From Mycobacteriales bacterium (GTDB taxonomy: Bacteria; Actinomycetota; Actinomycetes; Mycobacteriales; SCTD01), in contig JBBDWV010000051.1 in NCBI GenBank assembly GCA_040902655.1, positions 18,876 through 75,309 of the forward strand: 56,434 nt of DNA, given 5' to 3'. Shown here piece after piece: positions 51,527 to 56,434 of this stretch. The notes beneath the pieces were generated by a model. That model worked only from the letters and a program-made list of their open reading frames with translations, did no database searches and was not told the origin of the DNA. Position numbers and translations under genes: made by a program. Each line of letters starts with the position of its first letter. Positions within the stretch are counted from its first letter, which is position 1.

Positions 51527-52945
51527 TCACAGCTGCAGCGACTTGACCTCCAGGAACTCCTCGAGGCCGTACTCCCCCAGCTCGCGACCGTTGCCGCTCT
51601 GCTTGTAGCCGCCGAACGGCGCGAGCGGGTTGAAGCGCCCACCGTTGACGTCCACCATCCCGGTACGCATCCGCCGGGCCACCGCGACCGCCCGCTCCTG
51701 GTCGCCGGAGAACACCCCGCCGGAGAGCCCGTACGGCGTGCCGTTGGCGATGTCGACGGCCTCGTCCTCGTCGGCGTACGGGATCACCGCGAGGACCGGC
51801 CCGAAGACCTCCTCCTGCTCGATCCGGGAGCCGGGAGTGACGCCGGCGAGCACCGTCGGCTGGACGTAGAAGCCGCGCTCCAGCCCCTCGGGCCGCTCGG
51901 GACCGCCGACCACGACCGTCGCGCCGTCGGCCACGGCCTGCTCGATGTAGCCGACCACCTTCTCGTACTGCGTGGCGCTGGCCAGCGGCCCGATCCGGGT
52001 CCCCTCGGCCAGCGGCTCACCGACCGGGTACTTCGCGGCGGCCGCACGGATCAGCTCGAGCACCTCGTCGTACTGCCCCGCCGGCACCAGCATCCGGGTC
52101 CAGGCGGTGCAGGTCTGGCCGCCGTTGATGAAGCAGTTGGCCAGCCCCACCTTGACGGCCTTGCCGAGGTCGGCATCGTCGAGCACGAGGAAGGCGCTCT
52201 TGCCGCCGAGCTCCAGCGAGACCTTCTTGACGGTGCCGGCGGCGACCGCCATGACGCGCTTGCCGGCGGTGGTGGAGCCGGTGAAAGAGACCATGTCCAC
52301 GTCGGGGTGCGCGGCGATCGCCTCACCCACGACCGGGCCGAGGCCGGTGACCAGGTTGAAGACGCCTGCCGGCAGGCCGACCTGCTCGAAGACCTCGGCC
52401 AGCGCGTAGGCGGACAGCGGCGCGACCTCGGACGGCTTGAGGACCACGGTGCAGCCGGCGGCGAGCGCCGCGGCGACCTTCGCCACGACCTGGTGCAGCG
52501 GGTAGTTCCACGGGGTGATCGCGCCGACCACACCGATCGGCTCCTTGACCACCAACGAGTTGGCGATCTGCTGCTCGAACGCGTAGCCGCCGAGGATCTC
52601 GGCGTAGGACCGGAGAACCTTCACAGGGTTGCCGACCTGCACCGCCTTGCTGAAGCCGAGCGGCGTGCCCATCTCGCTCGTGATGAGAGCGGCGACCTCG
52701 TCGGTGCGCGCCTCGAGCGCGTCGGCGGCCGCGGCCAGCAGCGCGGCCCGGTCCGCCGGCGTGCTGGCCGCCCAGCCCGGGAACGCGGCGCGAGCGGCGT
52801 CGACCGCGCGGTCGACGTCCTCCTGCGCACCGGCCGGGACAGCGGAGACCTGCTCCTCCGTGGCGGGGTTGACGACGGGGATCGGCGCACGGCCGGTGGC
52901 CGGCACCCACTGACCGTCGAGGAAGAACACGTCCTTGCCCTGCAC
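51527..52945 (-). CDS. Aldehyde dehydrogenase family protein
   Basis: A 472-residue NAD(P)-dependent aldehyde dehydrogenase of the general (class 1/2-like) type. It shows TPWNYPLHQ, the cofactor segment [11 protein letters not shown], catalytic Glu in LELGGKSAF, catalytic Cys in INGGQTCTA and [11 protein letters not shown]. The specific aldehyde is not predictable. The GTG start follows GGGAG. It is the first gene of a probable three-gene strand with rpiB and the PP2C gene. Confidence 0.92.
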   Translation of the reverse strand: MQGKDVFFLDGQWVPATGRAPIPVVNPATEEQVSAVPAGAQEDVDRAVDAARAAFPGWAASTPADRAALLAAAADALEARTDEVAALITSEMGTPLGFSKAVQVGNPVKVLRSYAEILGGYAFEQQIANSLVVKEPIGVVGAITPWNYPLHQVVAKVAAALAAGCTVVLKPSEVAPLSAYALAEVFEQVGLPAGVFNLVTGLGPVVGEAIAAHPDVDMVSFTGSTTAGKRVMAVAAGTVKKVSLELGGKSAFLVLDDADLGKAVKVGLANCFINGGQTCTAWTRMLVPAGQYDEVLELIRAAAAKYPVGEPLAEGTRIGPLASATQYEKVVGYIEQAVADGATVVVGGPERPEGLERGFYVQPTVLAGVTPGSRIEQEEVFGPVLAVIPYADEDEAVDIANGTPYGLSGGVFSGDQERAVAVARRMRTGMVDVNGGRFNPLAPFGGYKQSGNGRELGEYGLEEFLEVKSLQL

Positions 52946-52996
52946 TGCCGCTCCCGGGGGTCGAAGACTGGATCCTCGACAGTACGTGCGGCGCGA

Positions 52997-53605
52997 TCAG
53001 TCGAACTGCGGACCTTCCGTGCGGGTCCGCTTGAGCTCGTAGAAGTGCGGGAACGCGGCGAGCAGCCGCGCACCGTCCCAGACCCGGCCGGCCTCCTCGC
53101 CGCGCGGGATCCGCGAGAGCACCGGACCGAAGAAGGCGACTCCCTCGACGTGGATCACTGGGGTCCCGACGTCCATGCCGACCGGGTTCATGCCGCGGTG
53201 ATGGCTCTCCTCGAGCGCCGCATCACAGGACGCGTCGCCGGCGGCCTTGGCCAGCTCGACCGGGTAACCGGCTGCCTCCAGTGCGCTCTCGTGCAGGAAG
53301 GGGTCGGACAGCTCCACCTTGCGGTGGTGGATCCGCTCGCCGTAGGCCTCGTAGAGCGGGAGCAGGTCGTGGCCGGCCTGCTGTGCCGCGATGCAGACAC
53401 GCACGGGTCCCCAGCCCAGCTTCATCGTCTCGAGGTAGTCCTCGGGCAGGTCGCGGCCGTGGTTGAGGACCGACAGGCTCATGACGTGCCAGGACACCGA
53501 CACGGGGCGGACCTTCTCCACCTCCAGCATCCAGCGGGAGGTGATCCACGCCCACGGGCACAGCGGGTCGAACCAGAAGTCGATGCGGGTGGTGTCGTCA
53601 GTCAT
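52997..53605 (-). CDS. Mycothiol-dependent nitroreductase-like DsbA-fold protein (Rv2466c family)
   Basis: A 202-residue thioredoxin/DsbA-fold protein closely resembling mycobacterial Rv2466c, a mycothiol-dependent reductase that activates nitro compounds and counters oxidative stress. Shared segments: FWFDPLCPWAWITSRW, WGPVRV, SHHRGMNPVG and HVEGVAFFGPVLSRIPRGEEAG. The active-site motif is Cys16-Pro-Trp-Ala19, lacking the second Cys of the CPWC motif, so a monothiol mechanism is expected. The ATG at 53605 follows GGATGGAG. It is divergent from aminopeptidase N. Confidence 0.9.
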   Translation of the reverse strand: MTDDTTRIDFWFDPLCPWAWITSRWMLEVEKVRPVSVSWHVMSLSVLNHGRDLPEDYLETMKLGWGPVRVCIAAQQAGHDLLPLYEAYGERIHHRKVELSDPFLHESALEAAGYPVELAKAAGDASCDAALEESHHRGMNPVGMDVGTPVIHVEGVAFFGPVLSRIPRGEEAGRVWDGARLLAAFPHFYELKRTRTEGPQFD

Positions 53606-53718
53606 GCACTCCATCCTTGCATGCGCAAACGAGGGGGCCGGTTCAGGGGGCACCTCCGGACGCCGGGCCGTGACCGCGCCCCCCGGACCCGGCCGGGGTG
53701 CGTGGAAGACTCGGGAGT

Positions 53719-56271
<2,553 letters not shown>

Positions 56272-56340
56272 TCTCTTCTGCGCATTGCGTCATGCTCAGC
56301 GGAGCGGCGCAGGCGGCGCACAGCAGGACGCAGGGGCTAG

Positions 56341-56434
56341 CTAGTGGACGCCGGCGGTGCCGTGGGCCGGCGAGCTGCCCACGGCGAGGTCGGCGCGCTT
56401 CTCGTCGGCCGGCGACACGGCGGTGCGCCGGCCG
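56341..56434 (-). CDS. 3' end of a gene cut by the window edge
   Basis: The last 30 codons of a minus-strand frame (AVSPADEKRADLAVGSSPAHG..., ending GVH) reach a stop at 56341-56343. Composition looks like a disordered protein tail. The rest lies outside the window; the product cannot be named. Confidence 0.4.
   Translation of the reverse strand, partial: GRRTAVSPADEKRADLAVGSSPAHGTAGVH

Overview
The window is high-GC DNA with GTG/TTG starts, many 1-4 nt stop/start overlaps and few gaps. A mycothiol-dependent nitroreductase homologue (52997-53605) and an IdeR/DmdR-type iron box point to an actinobacterium. The combination of red-type RuBisCO, a very large multi-HAMP hybrid kinase and PP2C phosphatases would suit a soil lineage such as Geodermatophilaceae or a relative, but the family-level guess is inference only.

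Layout. (1) 1-8.4 kb: a metal/electrophile stress block. A P1B-type ATPase with a CopZ-like chaperone and a divergent MerR regulator, then DoxX, an old-yellow-enzyme alkene reductase, a haloalkane dehalogenase and an FAD oxidoreductase. Three MerR-type operators share one sequence pattern, and two of them have the diagnostic 19-bp promoter spacer. Two truncated gene remnants (SnoaL-like, DUF302) lie here. (2) 8.7-20.2 kb: an eight-gene, tightly overlapping NRPS-independent siderophore operon behind an iron box. It encodes a LysA-type decarboxylase, diaminobutyrate aminotransferase, diaminobutyrate decarboxylase, two IucA/IucC synthetases, an N-monooxygenase, an MFS exporter and a glutamine-synthetase-type ligase. 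No acyltransferase is visible. (3) 20.1-28.6 kb: a CbbR-like LysR regulator, an FHA protein, and a convergent two-armed island of small single-pass membrane proteins: three heptad-repeat proteins with a shared C-terminal Cys pair on the plus strand, and five short paralogue-like proteins, a 32-residue ORF and a PsbP-like protein on the minus strand. I recognise no described system with this composition, and this is the main candidate for novelty. A YceI protein follows. (4) 28.7-39.1 kb: a Calvin-Benson cluster with class I fructose-bisphosphate aldolase, a type II-like phosphoribulokinase, a NarL-type two-component system, a type I phosphoribulokinase, FBPase, CbbR, and divergent cbbL-cbbS-cbbX. 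(5) 39.2-49 kb: a signalling block with a Ser/Thr kinase, an ATPase-GAF-PP2C protein, a response regulator and a 1640-residue hybrid histidine kinase carrying nine 92-residue HAMP-type repeats. (6) 49-56.4 kb: mostly housekeeping genes (aat, a PP2C phosphatase, rpiB, aldehyde dehydrogenase, nitroreductase, aminopeptidase N) and the tail of one gene cut by the window edge.

How parts connect. The CBB genes provide CO2 fixation (RuBisCO, activase, PRK, FBPase, aldolase; RpiB could contribute to pentose regeneration), but PGK, GAPDH and transketolase are not in the window. The LysR gene at 20.1-21.1 kb is clearly paralogous to CbbR and diverges from the FHA gene that precedes the membrane island, which raises the untested possibility that the island is under autotrophy-type control.
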